Shown here: in pieces, positions 32,688-44,719 of the stretch
Numbering within the stretch: position 1 is the stretch's first letter
Layout: every line of letters starts with the position of its first letter
Assembly (NCBI GenBank): GCA_023053685.1
Contig: JALIGW010000005.1
Coordinates: 18,456,501 to 18,520,500 of the forward strand
Direction: 5' to 3'
Source: Diadophis punctatus similis
Taxonomy: Eukaryota; Chordata; Lepidosauria; Squamata; Dipsadidae
DNA length: 64,000 nt
Notes under the pieces: model-generated
What the model saw: the letters and a program-made list of their open reading frames with translations, nothing else
Database searches by the model: none
Told to the model about the DNA's origin: nothing
Program-made: the position numbers and the translations under genes

Positions 32688-33560
32688 TGACTTCCCCCTT
32701 CATCATGACAAAAATAATTTTAATGAGTTATCACCTTTCTGACAGTTCAACAAAAGATATATTCTGATATCTCATCTCTTATCTATAAGTAAATTCTAAA
32801 ATCTGGTCATTAAGTTCTAATCAGTAAAAGTCTATTCAGAATTACCACAGATAGTAACATATATGTTTTAACTTTAATCAAATAAATCAATTTTATATTC
32901 CTTTATTTTTAACACAATAACTTATCACTTTATCTAAAAATATTAACAAAACCTCTTCATTCCATATCTTATTTAACATCTATACACAAATATTTAAAGC
33001 TCATCATTCAGAACTAAAAGAATCCCTTAATAGCTATCTATCATAAACAAATTTATTTCTTATCATATGCTCTTTGTCTCCGCTCTGATAGTTCTTCATA
33101 AGTTTAACACACCTCTTCTATAAATCCATAAGAGAGTTATCTGAATCACTCTTGAATTTATTATTTGTATGTCCCTTTTAATATGTCAATCCAGTGTAAC
33201 ATCATTTTCTATATCATTATTGTAGCGTGAAATATTTAAATCCACTTTCAGATCCATATTCAAATCAGTCTAAGTCTTCTTTTTTATCCAGTAAAATCAT
33301 GTTTTCAATATTAAAACTGTTTATTTCTCCATTGATTTGAGGAGTTTCTGAAAGAGAACAGCTTGATTTCTGTTTAAATTTGTTAGAATATGTTCCCCTG
33401 GAGTACACATTTTTTGCAAGTTTTGGCATCGTCTAGAAATCACATACTGCAGATGATCTATATGCATTATTAAGCAGAGACCTGCTATGTGGAACAGACA
33501 GGGAGTCAGCCATGTCAGAAGGGTTGCTGCCAAAGGAAGAGGGGATGGACAGAGAGGATG
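32688..33560. other. T-rich region, no gene recognised
   Basis: The plus strand is strongly T- and A-rich with few G. This could be the antisense of an A-rich LINE, but I cannot find any protein motif in it. Confidence 0.4.
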
Positions 33561-33568
33561 GACAGGAA

Positions 33569-33932
33569 CAGTGGTGGGATTCAAATTATTTTACTACTGG
33601 TTATCTGGGTGTGGCTTGGTGGGTGTGGCTTGGTGGGCATGGCTTGGTGAGCGTGGCTTGGTTTGGTGGGTGTGGCTTGGTGGGCATGGCAAGGGAACGA
33701 TACTGCAAAATTTCCATTCCCTCCTCACTCCAGGGGAAGATTATTGCAAAATCCCCATTTCCTCCCGATCAGCTGGGACTCGGTAGGCAGAGAATAGATG
33801 GGGCGGAGCCAGTCAGAGGTGGTATTTACCGGTTCTCTGTACTACTCAAAATTTCCATTGCCGGTTCTCCGAACTACTCAAAATTTCCGCTACCGGTTCT
33901 CCAGAACTGGTCAGAGCTGAAACCCACCTCTG
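33569..33932. mobile_element. GGTGGG-ended hAT-like element, copy G, 364 bp
   Basis: It starts CAGTGGTGGGATTC and ends GAAACCCACCTCTG, flanked by perfect 8-bp duplications GACAGGAA (33561-33568 and 33933-33940). A GTGGCTTGGTGGGC-type minisatellite lies near 33608-33690. ACCGGTTCTC blocks repeat in the right half. Confidence 0.93.
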
Positions 33933-33940
33933 GACAGGAA

Positions 33941-36535
33941 GTCAGCCATGCTGGGAAGGTCACTGACATATAAATGGGACAGACAGGAAGTCCTTTCTGT
34001 CTGAAACAAGGGATCATATGGTAAGTATGTGGCAGTTTGGCAGTTGTCATTTTTAGTACTTCTTGTGATTTCTGGAACAAATTAATGACAAGTACTGGAG
34101 TACCACTGTGTCATGGAGGAAACCTTGTCAAGTAAAATGCTATGTACTAAAAAGTGTTATTTGAAAGTATTTTCTTTTACACACAAATAAGAGATGGACT
34201 GCGCTTACATTGATATCATGCTGCTAGTCATTTACTTTTGATGAAACATGTCACATCATGACTGCTACACCTGTCGAAGGCAATCATTTGGGGCTGATCT
34301 AAAAAAACAAAGGAAAATAACGACTGTTCACAGCTGTGATTAACCTGTTTTCTGGATTCCTTTCCTAGCTCCTAGGAACTGCCTGGAATTCTTACCAAAC
34401 ACTGGATATAATCAAAATGATGAGATTGGGCAGATAGTATGGGATTCTGGAAGATAAGAACCTTAGGAACTCAAGGGGCAGCTTTCATGGGAGAAAATGG
34501 AAGCATGGTATTATTCAACAGTATGAAAGCAAAAGAGATTTGCCATAAAAAGGGAATATATTGTGTATAGCAAGATTTTACTGGGTTATATCATCACTGT
34601 GGAAGCAACCATTGTATGCTTCCAGGAGCAATTTAAGTGTGCTGGTTATTTAGAAAAAAACCCTTAAAATCCTATAAAATTCCCCAGAATAGGTGCATGT
34701 TTTCAGATGCTCTTCTTCCAATGACATCACTGTCCCACCAGCACGGTCTCTTCAGCTCCTAGAGGTCAAATAAAATCAAGTAAGAAAAGTCTGGATTCCA
34801 TCTTCTTGTTTGCAAAAATATAAACTGGCTTTGGGTGAAATGAAATTGAAACTCAGTTGATGAGACAAAATGTCACAAACTCTGGATCTCCACAGCTTTC
34901 AGAATCGAAAAGATGCTAAAAAGGATATTTTGAATTCTCATATTTTTAAAGTCAGATGTTCAGTGAGCAAAAAATATGCAGAATTGGAGATTCTTATTGT
35001 TATTGTGAGATAATAACCAATGCTGAACCACGTTTGAATTGTGTGTATGAGAATAAAAACTGGAATTCTGTAGGCTAAGAGAGTTCGCCCTCTGAGTTTT
35101 ACAATTGGCTCTTAGTGAATCTGCTTTTCTTTTTTCTTAAATAATAAAAATAATAGCATACATAAGGAGAAAAAAAAACCTAGCATCCAAACTACCAGAA
35201 GAGTTCTTTTGACATAAGATTTGCACAAAGACATTTTCTCACTATTTTTATCATTTCTGATCTCCTGCACAATTAAGGAAGGCAGTTATCAAATTATGTC
35301 CTCAGCTTACCTCAGAGGCAGAAAGCAGTCTCAAAAGTACCAGTAAAACAGTATTTATGCTTTACCTAGTTCGAGCCTCATTAGCGCGGTAATTCTGGAT
35401 AGACAACTGAGGTTGCTATAATATAATTTACCATTTACTCCTTTTGTTTGCTTGCTGCATTATGTTTTATGCATGTGTTTTGACAGGACTGACCGCCACC
35501 TACTGCTTTTGATTTATTCAACTCAGTTCCCTTTAGTAAAGTTGCAATTTTACAATTAAATAGGGAATTGCTCCAGCTCCAGGAGGGGATAATACATCAA
35601 TTCAGGCTGATTATGCTGCTTGCCCTCTCTTCCCCTATTCTGGAAACAGAATCCAAGGTATCACCCACTGCAGATAAGAGAGGAAGCAGATTGGCAGCAA
35701 AAGTCACTCTAGCCTCTCAGAACTGATGCTTAGAGACTTAAGGCAAGTTATTCCTGGCAATTGCCAATTTCAACCCAAGGATTTTTACTGAACTATATTT
35801 GGTTCTGCAATAGCTCTTTACTCCTAGCAGTACCTGCTTTATATGATTTTCATTTATAAACTGATGATTTCCCCCCTAAGGTTTATTTAGGTACTAAAAA
35901 AGGACTCTGTAATTTACTTAGGAATAAAGACAGGGGAGCAAAAACAAACAAAATATATGAATCAGTTCTGATATTACATGAAATAGAAAGTGGACGAGCT
36001 GAGGATGTATTGTTTATTTTGTTTAATATACCAAAATTGCAAGAGAAAAAAAATCCAAGAGAAAAATGCAAAACAAAAAACAAAAAAAATACTGAAAGCT
36101 ATTTGAAAGTTTCCTTTTTAAAATATTAAATGTTGGCAGAGCCGGACTTTCCAATAAGTCTTCAGAGAACAGTTCATAAGCAGAATAAAAATAAATATAA
36201 TCAATACAAGATTATATATACTGTCTTTTTGCTTTAACAAAATCTCCTTTGCTACATGCCATGCTTGATAAATCCAAAGTTTTTATCTGTGTATATTATT
36301 AGAATTTTCAGTATAGAATTAAAAATGATTATAGTTATATAATTCAGCTTCCTGTTTGCAACTTCCTTTTCTTAAAACCATATTGACAACCTAATTGATC
36401 TATCAACTATTAAAAGTCACAAAAGAATCGACTTTTATCTTGCTGAATGATATTCTATAAGTAGAATAGTACATATCCAGTTGCTAAATGAACACGTCAA
36501 CCCTATGAGACTAGGTAGACTAGACTTTATGTTTT
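33941..36535. other. no gene recognised
   Basis: About 2.6 kb of AT-rich sequence with stops in all frames and no repeat that I can name. No splice-flanked exon candidate with protein similarity was noticed. Confidence 0.45.
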
Positions 36536-36600
36536 ATTTATTAAATTTATATGACACCCATCTCATCAATAAGGCACCTTGACTTGAACAGCAAAGTCTA
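36536..36600 (-). repeat. probable LINE 3' tail, antisense
   Basis: TTTTATTTATTAAATTTATA followed by GACACCCATCTCATC resembles the reverse of LINE 3' ends of the form ...GATGGGTG(C/T)C...TATAAAT(AAAT)n. Short and diverged. Confidence 0.4.
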
Positions 36601-36684
36601 AAATACAAAAACTACTTTTACTATAGTATTAGTGTAATATAGTCTTACAACTTACAGTTACAGTTGTGTGCAAAAATATATTAA

Positions 36685-36770
36685 AAGTAGTCCTCAATGC
36701 ACAACCACAAATGAGCCCAGAACTGCGATCATAAATTGTGGCAGTTGTTAAGCATATGACTGTGCCAAAT
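36685..36770. repeat. short piece of the foldback repeat family
   Basis: AGTCCTCAATGCACAACCAC, then AATGAGCCCAG and GTGGCAGTTGTTAAGC, matches the end of the 20352-20635 family. Confidence 0.5.
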
Positions 36771-37058
36771 TTTATAACATTTTTTGTATTCTATACCCAT
36801 ATTTCAAATTTTATAAATTTTATACTTAAATTATATTGCAAACAAATATTAAAAATAACAATGTCAGAAATAACAATAATAATTCATTATGTCAGTGACC
36901 CAGTATTCATTCATAAATATAACCATAAAAGATACATCTGTTAAAATGTCAATGAAAAATGTCCATCAATCTATTCTGAAAGAAATTGCAGTTTGCTAGT
37001 CTAAGCTGATAAAAAAACAAAACTATATTTTACTGTTTTATATACAGTATATAGCATA

Positions 37059-37092
37059 GCAATAGCATTTAGGCTTATATACAGTACAGCGC
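37059..37092 (-). mobile_element. Sauria-type SINE, 3' terminal remnant
   Basis: AGCAATAGCATTTAGGCTTA followed by TATACAGTACAGCGCC resembles the last bases of the SINE, reversed. Confidence 0.5.
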
Positions 37093-37269
37093 CATGTATA
37101 TTACTTTTGGATGAACAAATATAAATGTGACTTAGATGGCCTGGCAATTTTTTAAATAGCTTTATCTGATACTCTGTGAAAAAGTACAGTGTAACAGCAC
37201 ATATTTGGCTAACTCTATTTTCCCTAAATGATATATGCATAGTTTTGGGCTGGTATATTGTTATATCCA

Positions 37270-38005
37270 ACTTCTAAGATTGCCAAGAAAAGGTTAAAAA
37301 CATGCTTCTGAGGAGGCCCAACAGTATTCTGAATAATAAGAGGCTTGAAATAGTTTTCAGGAAAGTATCCCTGTCATTTTCTGAGGAATCAATACATCCT
37401 AGAGATTTGAATAAATTTATATTGTAACACCGTGTCCTCAATCTTCTGCTTAATAATAACTGAGCTTTATCTAGATCAAATGATAGCAGATACTTTTGTG
37501 AGAGACTATAGCAATTTCCCTTTGATGCTGTTCCACCAAATTGATCCATGTCTGTCTAAGCCTTTTAATGGGAACAATCCATTTGTTACAGAGTTGAGTT
37601 GTAATAGACTTTGCTTTTAATTCTATAGAGGTCGACTCCATTCTCCGTGTTGTATTTAGCACATAGGCAAGGATGATAAAGAGACAACTTAAGAAACCCG
37701 ATTGAAATTTTATTTGCACAATTTGATATTGGAGTAAGGGGATAATTATATGCCATAAAGGATCTGTGCTACTGTTTTTGCTACAGATAGTTTAATATCA
37801 GATGGAATATATTTCTTTCCCTATTCACAATGGAGTCTTAAAATACCTGCTGCATTTTTTAAAGCAAGGGAGGACACATCATTAATTTCCACAGATTTCT
37901 TTCTGGAGGATTGCAAAACTATCCCTAAATATTTCAAACATTTGAATGGTTCTATATGTTGGTTGGCTGGATACAGCTGTAAATCTTGGAGCTGTTAGAG
38001 AAAGC
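37270..38005 (-). pseudogene. degenerate LINE reverse-transcriptase C-terminal region
   Basis: On the minus strand, from about 37995 leftward, one frame reads LQLYPANQHIEPFKCLKYLG, then SLALKNAAGILRLHC, a stop, GKKYIPSDIKLSVAKTVAQI and LYGI. A shifted frame then gives MESTSIELKAKSITTQLCN and RLRQTWINLVEQHQREIA. The FK-YLG block, followed by a run ending YG and a later helix-rich part, is the usual order downstream of the RT catalytic core in non-LTR elements. Several stops and at least one frameshift are present. I cannot name the clade. It is older than the L2 and BovB copies. Confidence 0.55.
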
Positions 38006-38519
38006 TACTACTTTCTTTAGGGAAGTGGGTAGAAAATTATAGCTAATCAGTTCCTTACAGCCTGAGACAACCCAGTGACTGGGTAACCCATCTATTACTC
38101 ATCTGAGCAGGAGGGGTAACAGTTTATTGTCTAGCCTGATACATGTGTAGATCAAGGTCCCATTAGCATTTTATTTATTTGTTTATAATATTTCAAGGCT
38201 GTCAAACTCCAAAAAGACTCTGGATGACTTACACATTTAAACAAATACATACTATAAAAAGAAAAATACAAACACCACCTCTATGCATTTGATAAAATCA
38301 GCCTCAGTTCACAAAAGCTTATACCTTAAAAAAAATGTTGAGGTAGAAGGTGCTACCAAACGCCTTCTAATTCTGTTTTGTAACAGAATTTATATAGACC
38401 TTGTACAAATATGCTAATAAGTTTCATCCCTTTTGTAGCTAAGATCAAAGTAAAAAGCTGACTAGCTTGATTGCATCTTACTCTAAGCCTAGTGTTTTCA
38501 CACTTATAGTAGAATTCTC
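38006..38519. other. no gene; probable antisense LINE 3' tail at 38165-38235
   Basis: TTTATTTGTTTATAATATTT followed by GACTCTGGATGACTTACAC resembles the reverse of LINE 3' ends (GTAAGCCACCCAGAGTC...). The rest is unassigned. Confidence 0.4.
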
Positions 38520-38890
38520 AACCTGTGTTCACAGATGAAGTTGTCAACTCTGAAATGGTTCGAGCCTGGTGCAGCGATCTTTCTGCTTCTCAGATTGCCA
38601 CACAGTGTGGGAGGGGGGAAGTCTGGAATGTCAGCCCAGATGATAACAGACCATGCCTTGGGAACCAAGGTCATCTCAACCAGTGCTGGCCAGAGACTGA
38701 TGGGAGTTGCCAAGGAGATGCCAGAACACCTAATTGGACAATGTGACCTGTGACCATGAGGGAGGGAATTATCTATTCTTTAATTATACTGAAACTGTGG
38801 GAAATATTTAAAGCTGGTTCTGTTTTCATTCATGCTGAAATGATGTCTTCAATAAAAGAGTCCTTTGAGAAAGCTGAAAGTCTCGGGGTG
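38520..38890 (+). other. possible LTR-like segment
   Basis: Less AT-rich sequence with an AATAAAAGAGTCC near its right end, as in many LTR R regions. Two overlapping 72-73 codon frames carry no motif. No partner LTR, polypurine tract or target duplication was found, so this is only a suggestion. Confidence 0.25.
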
Positions 38891-38993
38891 CTGAATTTAT
38901 TTATTTATTTGTCAACAAGTGCAAGGAAACAGGACAGATGAAAAAAATGGCACAAATAAATTGATTGATTGATTTATAAATAAATGGATTTAA

Positions 38994-39245
38994 GAGCCAA
39001 GGTGGTGCAGCGGTTAGAGGCAGGTACTGCAGGCCACTTTAGCTGACACTGATTAGCAGGTCAGCGGTTCAAATCTCACCGGCTCAATGTTGACTCAGCC
39101 TTCCATCCTTCCGAGGTAGGTAAAATGAGGACCCAGATTGTTGGGGGCAATATAAATATACATTGCTTACTGGTGTAAACCGCTTAGAGAGTGCTTGCAC
39201 TGTGAGGCGGTATATAAATCTCACAAAACAAATAAATAAATAAAT
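38994..39245 (+). mobile_element. Sauria-type SINE, full-length, variant tail
   Basis: It starts GAGCCAAGGTGGTGCAGCGG and has B box GGTTCAAATCTCACC. It ends GCGGTATATAAATCTCAC and (AAAT)n, like the copy at 3436. AAATAAATGGATTTAA before it and AAATAAATGGATATAA after the tail look like a 16-bp target duplication with one mismatch. Confidence 0.9.
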
Positions 39246-39560
39246 GGATATAAAGAAGCAAAACATAGCCATAAACACATAAAATGAGTACATACAAATG
39301 GATACAGTAGGACAGGGACGGTAGACATGCTGGTGCACTTATGCACGCCCCCTTAGGGACCTCTTAAGAAATGTATAAGGTCCACAGTAGACAGTTTAAG
39401 GTAAAAGGTATGGGGGTTAGAGAAACTAGCAACAGGATCAGGTAGAGTGTTCCAGACATTTACTACTCTATTGCAGAAGTCGTATTTTCTGCAATCAAGA
39501 ATTGGTTGGGTTCATTATTTTGAACTTTGACAGAAGTCTTGAGATCAAATTAAAGACCAC
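39246..39560 (-). repeat. unclassified LINE-like 3' fragment
   Basis: Sequence such as GCTGGTGCACTTATGCACGC, CCCTTAGGGACCTCTTAAG and GAGTGTTCCAGACATTTACT resembles a dispersed squamate repeat that I remember, whose tail may be the TTTATTTATTTATTTGTC near 38889. If so, the SINE at 38994 is inserted into it. Confidence 0.4.
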
Positions 39561-39619
39561 TGTAAAGTCCCAAACCTACTAAAAGGGGGAAAATGATGAA
39601 ATTAAGATGATATATGTAT

Positions 39620-39822
39620 TTAGTAGCTACAGTAGATGTTGCAGTCCAGGATACCTTCAGATTATGGGTTCTCCAGAAGCTGTGGGTGCTCCAGGACTGG
39701 AGATTTTTAAGAAGAGATTGGGCAACTATTTGTCTAAAATGGTATAGCATTTCCATGTTTCAGCAGTGGCTTGGACTAGTAGACCTCCAAGGTCCCTTCC
39801 AACTCTGTTCTTCTGTTATTAA
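39620..39822 (+). mobile_element. CR1 LINE 3' end fragment
   Basis: GGAGATTTTTAAGAAGAGATT, ACTATTTGTCTAAAATGG, then CCTCCAAGGTCCCTTCCAAC and TCTGTTCTTCTGTTATT form the typical CR1 3' UTR, also seen antisense at 58214. It is 5'-truncated and non-coding. Confidence 0.8.
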
Positions 39823-40162
39823 TTTTTCTAAATACTAATTGTGTATCCCCAAACTGTTTTTCTACTTTAGCTAATCCCAGAGTTCTATCACAAAGAACTG
39901 GCATGTACAGTATGTTGCTAGTATGTTCAGTAAACAGAAAAATCTGTAATTTATGTAATGTTTCTTTGTCTTTCTTGAAAATAGAGACTGTAATCACCAC
40001 ATCCAGTTGTCAGGAATGTGTGCTGTGTTATTTATGAAACAGTAACACCAAAACCGTGTTCATCAGTCCACCTTTGCCCTTAGTAACTCTGTTAGGATGA
40101 AGTTTTTGGTAGAGGCTTTGCCTAACATTAGTAACATTACTAAGTAACTATTTGATCTAATT
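39823..40162. other. no gene recognised
   Basis: AT-rich flank of the L2 element. Confidence 0.45.
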
Positions 40163-41367
40163 CGGGGCGGAGCTAAGCGGAGAGGCTGCAAATGAACTGC
40201 CCTCCGCTCTCGTTCATCTGCTCCCTGAAGAATTGCAAGGACTGAGCGGGTCAGAATTCCATCTCTGAGCGGGTCGGAAGAAATTGGAAGACCACAGGAG
40301 CACGCCAGTCCGTTTGGTCGAGGAAGACTTCTGGCCACGAGGACTAGGCAGATCGGGAAGCTCCAGGCTCGGGAAGACGCCGGCGGTATTAAAATGGCGT
40401 CCGCGAAGCCGCAGAGCCACAGAGCTCTTTTTGAACATTTTTAACAGCTAAAAACTCTTTTTAAACAACGCGAAGGCTACTGGCCAGGAACTGCAACAAC
40501 CTGGGAAACAAGAACATTGGACAATACCTGGTATGTATAGCAGACAGATCGGTACTGCTTCAGTGGGGATCTGAATTTGATTTCTCGGCCGTTAAAGACT
40601 CGGGCTGGACTCGCCCAGCTGAGTGTTCTCAGCTGGGCTCTTTTTCCTTTTTCCAACAAGCGTTGCCGCTGGTGTTTGTTATTCTTTTCGCTGCGGCTTG
40701 TTATTCTGCCCTTCTAGCCAAATGCCCTTTTAGACGAACGCCCAGCAATCCCCCGGGACTGCAACACTGAACAGCTGTTGGCCAGGCCTTTCTTACGTCT
40801 CTGGCCTGAAGCTTGAAGGGGGATGTGGGAAGGAAGGAGGTCGCCATTTTAGAGGCGACTGGAATGCCGTGGGAACGTCGGTCGAGCACCGTTCCTTCTA
40901 CAGCCGGGAAACGGGATTTGAACAATACTACTATGCAGGCCAGCACCACTGAAGCGACTGTGTTTATTATTGGGGCCGCACTGACGATCGGGCCCACCAT
41001 TTGGACTGCTATAGTGGCCAGTTCCCTCTCCTCAAGCCCCCTTATCTATGGGGGACCTCCCCCTCTGACAGATTGACATCGGACTCTGGAGGGAGAGAGC
41101 TCGTGATCTATAGATACCATCTGGATAGGGGGAGATACCATCAGCCCCTGGACTATTGGCTTCCCATAACTGGACACTGGAACTCTTGGATTGACTTAAT
41201 GTTTAATGAGATTATTTTTACATGCTCCTTACTAATTTTATTGATTTTAACATCTGTGATAATTAACCTTGCAATCTTTACCCCAGAAGTATTGTGACTG
41301 TGGTTATGGTGTGGGCTATGAATGGGTATGATTGTATGATAGAGTTTTTATCGATTATTATAGTGGA
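40163..41367 (+). other. L2 5' leader / ORF1 region, no clear ORF1
   Basis: The 1.2 kb upstream of ORF2 is GC-rich with several short open frames (about 87 codons at 40813-41076, 98 at 41001-41297). None shows a coiled coil, zinc knuckle or esterase motif that would mark an L2/CR1 ORF1. It may be leader only, or a decayed ORF1. An internal promoter would be expected here but none is identifiable by eye. Confidence 0.5.
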
Positions 41368-44300
41368 ATGAGTAAGCCGGGGGTTTGGTCTTTGTCCCCC
41401 TCTGCTGAGTGTGGAAACAGAAGTGGAGGGGGACTTAGGTCCATTCCCAGGTGTAGTATGAATGGTATGCATGATCTGTCGGGAGAGGGGGGGACCAGTA
41501 GGGGAGGGGAGTGGATCTCTGATGGGATGGGGGATGGGAAGATTACGATCATAACAGGGAGAGGTAGGTATGGCGGGAGCAGAGGGGTAGGCCACTCTCG
41601 GGGAACGAGAACTCGCTGTCTCCAAGCGATTTCTTGTTCTGGCCCCTCTGGTTTGGTTCCATCTTGCTCAACCCGAGGTCCTGGTAACCAGGGATGTCAG
41701 GGCCCTGGGCTCAAGCTGCTGCTGTTGAATGCCAGGTCAATTACCAACAAGGCCCCCCTTGTACGGGATTTAATCCTGGAAGAGGGGGCGGACCTGGCAT
41801 GTATTACTGAGACCTGGCTAGGCCAGGAGGGGGGGGTTCCCCTCTCCGAGATGTGCCCGGACGGGTTCTCAGTTCAGCATCAGCCGCGACCCCAGGGAAG
41901 GGGTGGAGGAGTGGCGATTATAGCTCGCCAGAACCTTAATCCTCGAAGGAGCCCTGCCCCGGAGATTGTTGGGTGTGAGACGCTCCTTCTGAAGTTGGAC
42001 TTAGGGGTCCAGGTGGGCCTTTTGCTAGCGTACCTGCCTCCTAGCTACGTTGCAAAGGCCCTGCCTGTTCTGCTCGAGGCGGTAGCAGGGCTGGCGATTG
42101 AGTTCCCCAGGTTGATGGTGCTGGGGGACTTTAATTTGCCATCGCCCGGTGAAACTTCGGAGGCAGTCCAGGAGTTCATGGCTTCCATGACAACCATGGA
42201 CCTGACCCAAGTAGTTCAGGGTCCGACTCATGAGGGAGGTCACATGCTTGACCTTGTGTTTCTCTCGGGGCAGTGGAGAGATGATCTGAGGCTGAGGGGT
42301 TTAGTCACAGTACCCTTGTAGTGGTCAGATCATTTCCTTCTGAGGTTGGATTTCATGGCACCACTCCTCCACCGCAAGGAGGCGGGGCCGATTAAGTGGT
42401 TCCGCCCCAGGTGCCTAATGGAATCTGAAGGATTTCAGAGGGAACTTGGGGAAATACCTGACTCCCTGGTACACGATTCATCTGAGGCTCTAGTGGCTGC
42501 CTGGAATCGGGTGGCAACGGGGGCTTTAGATCGGATTGCGCCTTTGCGGCCTCTCCGTGGCAGCGGATCCCGGAGGGCTCCTTGGTTTACTGAGGAGCTC
42601 CGGGAGATGAAGCGCCTAAAGAGACGCCTAGAGCGACGATGGAGAGCCAGTAAAGCTGAGTCTGACCGGACACTTTTAAGAACTTGCATTAAGTCTTACT
42701 TAGTGGCGATAAGGGCGGCAAAATGCTCGCATTTTTCCGCTCTTATTGCGTCCGCCGACTCCCGCCCAGCCGCCCTGTTTAGGGTGACTCGCTCCCTCCT
42801 AGCCAAGGGGGGAGTTGAAGATCCCTTGCAGGGCAGAGCTGAGGAATTTTCTCAGTTTCTGGCGGACAAAGTCTTTCAGATTCGGACAGACCTGGACTCC
42901 ATTTGGACGGGGCAAGCCGAGATGACAGGGGCGAGTCTTAGTCCTGTTATATGGGACGAGTTTGAGCCTGTCACTCCTGAGGATGTGGACAAGGCCATAG
43001 GAGCGATGAGCGCCTCCACCTGTTTATTGGACCCGTGCCCCTCCTGGCTGGTCTCTGCCAGCAGGGAGGTGTCACGCGGCTGGCTCCAGGCGGTTGTGAT
43101 CGCTTCTTTGAGAGAGGGATCCATCCCGCAGCCTTTAAAAGCTGCGGTGGTGAGGCCCCTCCTCAAGAAGCCTTCCCTGGACCCAGCGGATTTAAAAAAC
43201 TTCCGTCCAGTCTCCAACTTACCCTTTTTGGGTAAAGTTGTTGAGAAGGTGGTGTCGCTCCAACTCCTGCGGCTATTGGAGGATACTGATTATCTGGATC
43301 CCTTTCAATCGGGTTTCAGGCGCGGCTACAGTACGGAGACTGCTTTGGTCGCGCTGATGGATGATCTCTGGCGAGCCCGGGATGGGGGTTATTCCTCCAT
43401 CCTGGTGTTACTTGACCTCTCAGCGGCTTTCGATACCATTGACCATGGTATCCTTCTGCGTCGTCTTGGGGAGATGGGAGTGGGAGGCACTGTTTTACGG
43501 TGGTTCTCCTCCTACCTCTCTGACAGGACGCAGTCGGTGTTGACAGGAGGACAGAGGTCGGCCCCTAGGCCCCTGGTTTGCGGGGTGCCACAGGGCTCGG
43601 TCCTCTCGCCCATCCTGTTTAACATTTACATGAAACCGCTGGGTGAGATCATCCGACGACATGGGGTGAGGTATCAGCAGTATGCTGATGATACCCAGTT
43701 GTACATCTCCACCCCGTGTCAGTTCAGTGAAGCAGTTGATGTAATGTGCCGCTGCCTGGACGATGTGAGGGTCTGGATGGGAGTGAACAGACTCAGGCTC
43801 AATCCAGACAAGACTGAGTGGCTCTGGATATTGCCTCCCAAGGACTATGTCGACTGTCCCTCCTTGGTTCTTGGGGGAGAAAAATTGACTCCCTCAGAAC
43901 AGGTTCGCAATTTGGGTGTCCTCCTAGACCCACAGCTAAAATTGGATCAACATCTTTCAGCTGTGGCTAGGGGGACCTTTGCACAGATCCGTCTTGTGCA
44001 CCAATTGTGACCCTACTTGGAGAGGGAGGCTTTGCTCACAGTCACTCATGCCCTTGTCACCTCACGGCTAGACTACTGTAACGGGCTCTACATGGGGCTA
44101 CCCTTGAAGAGCATCCGGAGACTGCAATTGGTACAGAATGCAGCTGCGCGAGCTGTAGTGGGTGTACCGAGATACACCCACGTAACACCTATCCTCCGCC
44201 AGCTGCATTGGTTGCCAATTAGTCTCCGGTTACAATTCAAGGTGTTGGTTTTGACCTTTAAAGCCCTACATGGCTCAGGGCCAGGTTACCTACGGGACCG

Positions 44301-44523
44301 CATCCTACCACATACCTCCCTAAGACCGGTTAGGTCCCACAGAGAGGGCCTCCTCCGGGTCCCATCGGCCAAACAATGTCGGTTGGCGGGGCCGTGGGGG
44401 AGGGCCTTCTCTGTGGGAGCTCCGTCCCTCTGGAACCAACTTCCACCAGAGATCCGGACTATCCCCACCCTACTGGCCTTCCGTAAAGCCTTAAAAACAT
44501 GGCTCTTCCGGCAGATGGGGTGA
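41368..44523 (+). pseudogene. L2 ORF2, endonuclease-reverse transcriptase, two stop codons
   Basis: ORF2 nicks target DNA and reverse-transcribes the element RNA. The frame runs 1,052 codons without a frameshift. I start it at the first ATG after an in-frame TGA at 41329. Endonuclease motifs are present in order: LNARSITNK (asparagine 41728), ITETWL, GGGVAI, LGDFNLP, GHMLDLVF and SDH (about 42325). RT motifs: FRPVSNLPFLGK, GFRRGYSTETAL, LLDLSAAFDTIDHG (motif A, aspartate 43414), GVPQGSVLSPILFN (motif B) and YADDTQLY (motif C, 43681-43704). The C-terminal domain ends WLFRQMG. Two in-frame stops interrupt it: TAG 42319-42321 between endonuclease and RT, and TGA 44008-44010, where the sister copy at 58570 has CGG (arginine). 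All visible catalytic residues are kept, so the copy decayed recently. Confidence 0.9.
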
Positions 44524-44719
44524 ATAGGATAATCAGATTCCCCCTGAATGTTGCATTTATTATGTTCTTTTTCTTTAATTATATTTCTAATTACATTTTT
44601 AACTTAAATTATGATTATTGTTTTTAAAATGTACGTTTCTTATTCATACTGTACGCCGCCCTGAGTCCTATGGGATTGGGCGGCCTATAAGAGCGTCTAA
44701 ATAAATAAAATAAATAAAA

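Larger units (their letters stand above)
40163..44719 (+). mobile_element. near full-length L2-clade LINE
   Basis: About 4.55 kb. A GC-rich leader starts abruptly at GGGGCGGAGCTAAGCGG after AT-rich DNA. ORF2 follows with endonuclease and reverse transcriptase. The 3' UTR ends in a GCCGCCCTGAGTCC...GGGCGGC hairpin-like block and an AAATA-rich tail. No target duplication is clear, which is common for L2. The composition differs sharply from the flanks. Confidence 0.85.

Noticed and set aside
32101..32767. Frames of up to 179 codons over TG, AT and CA repeats
   Set aside because: Dinucleotide repeats give open frames by chance; the non-repeat part is a hAT-like element.
38520..38890. Exon candidate from two overlapping 72-73 codon frames
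   Set aside because: No recognisable protein, and the AATAAA context suits an LTR or a non-coding repeat better.
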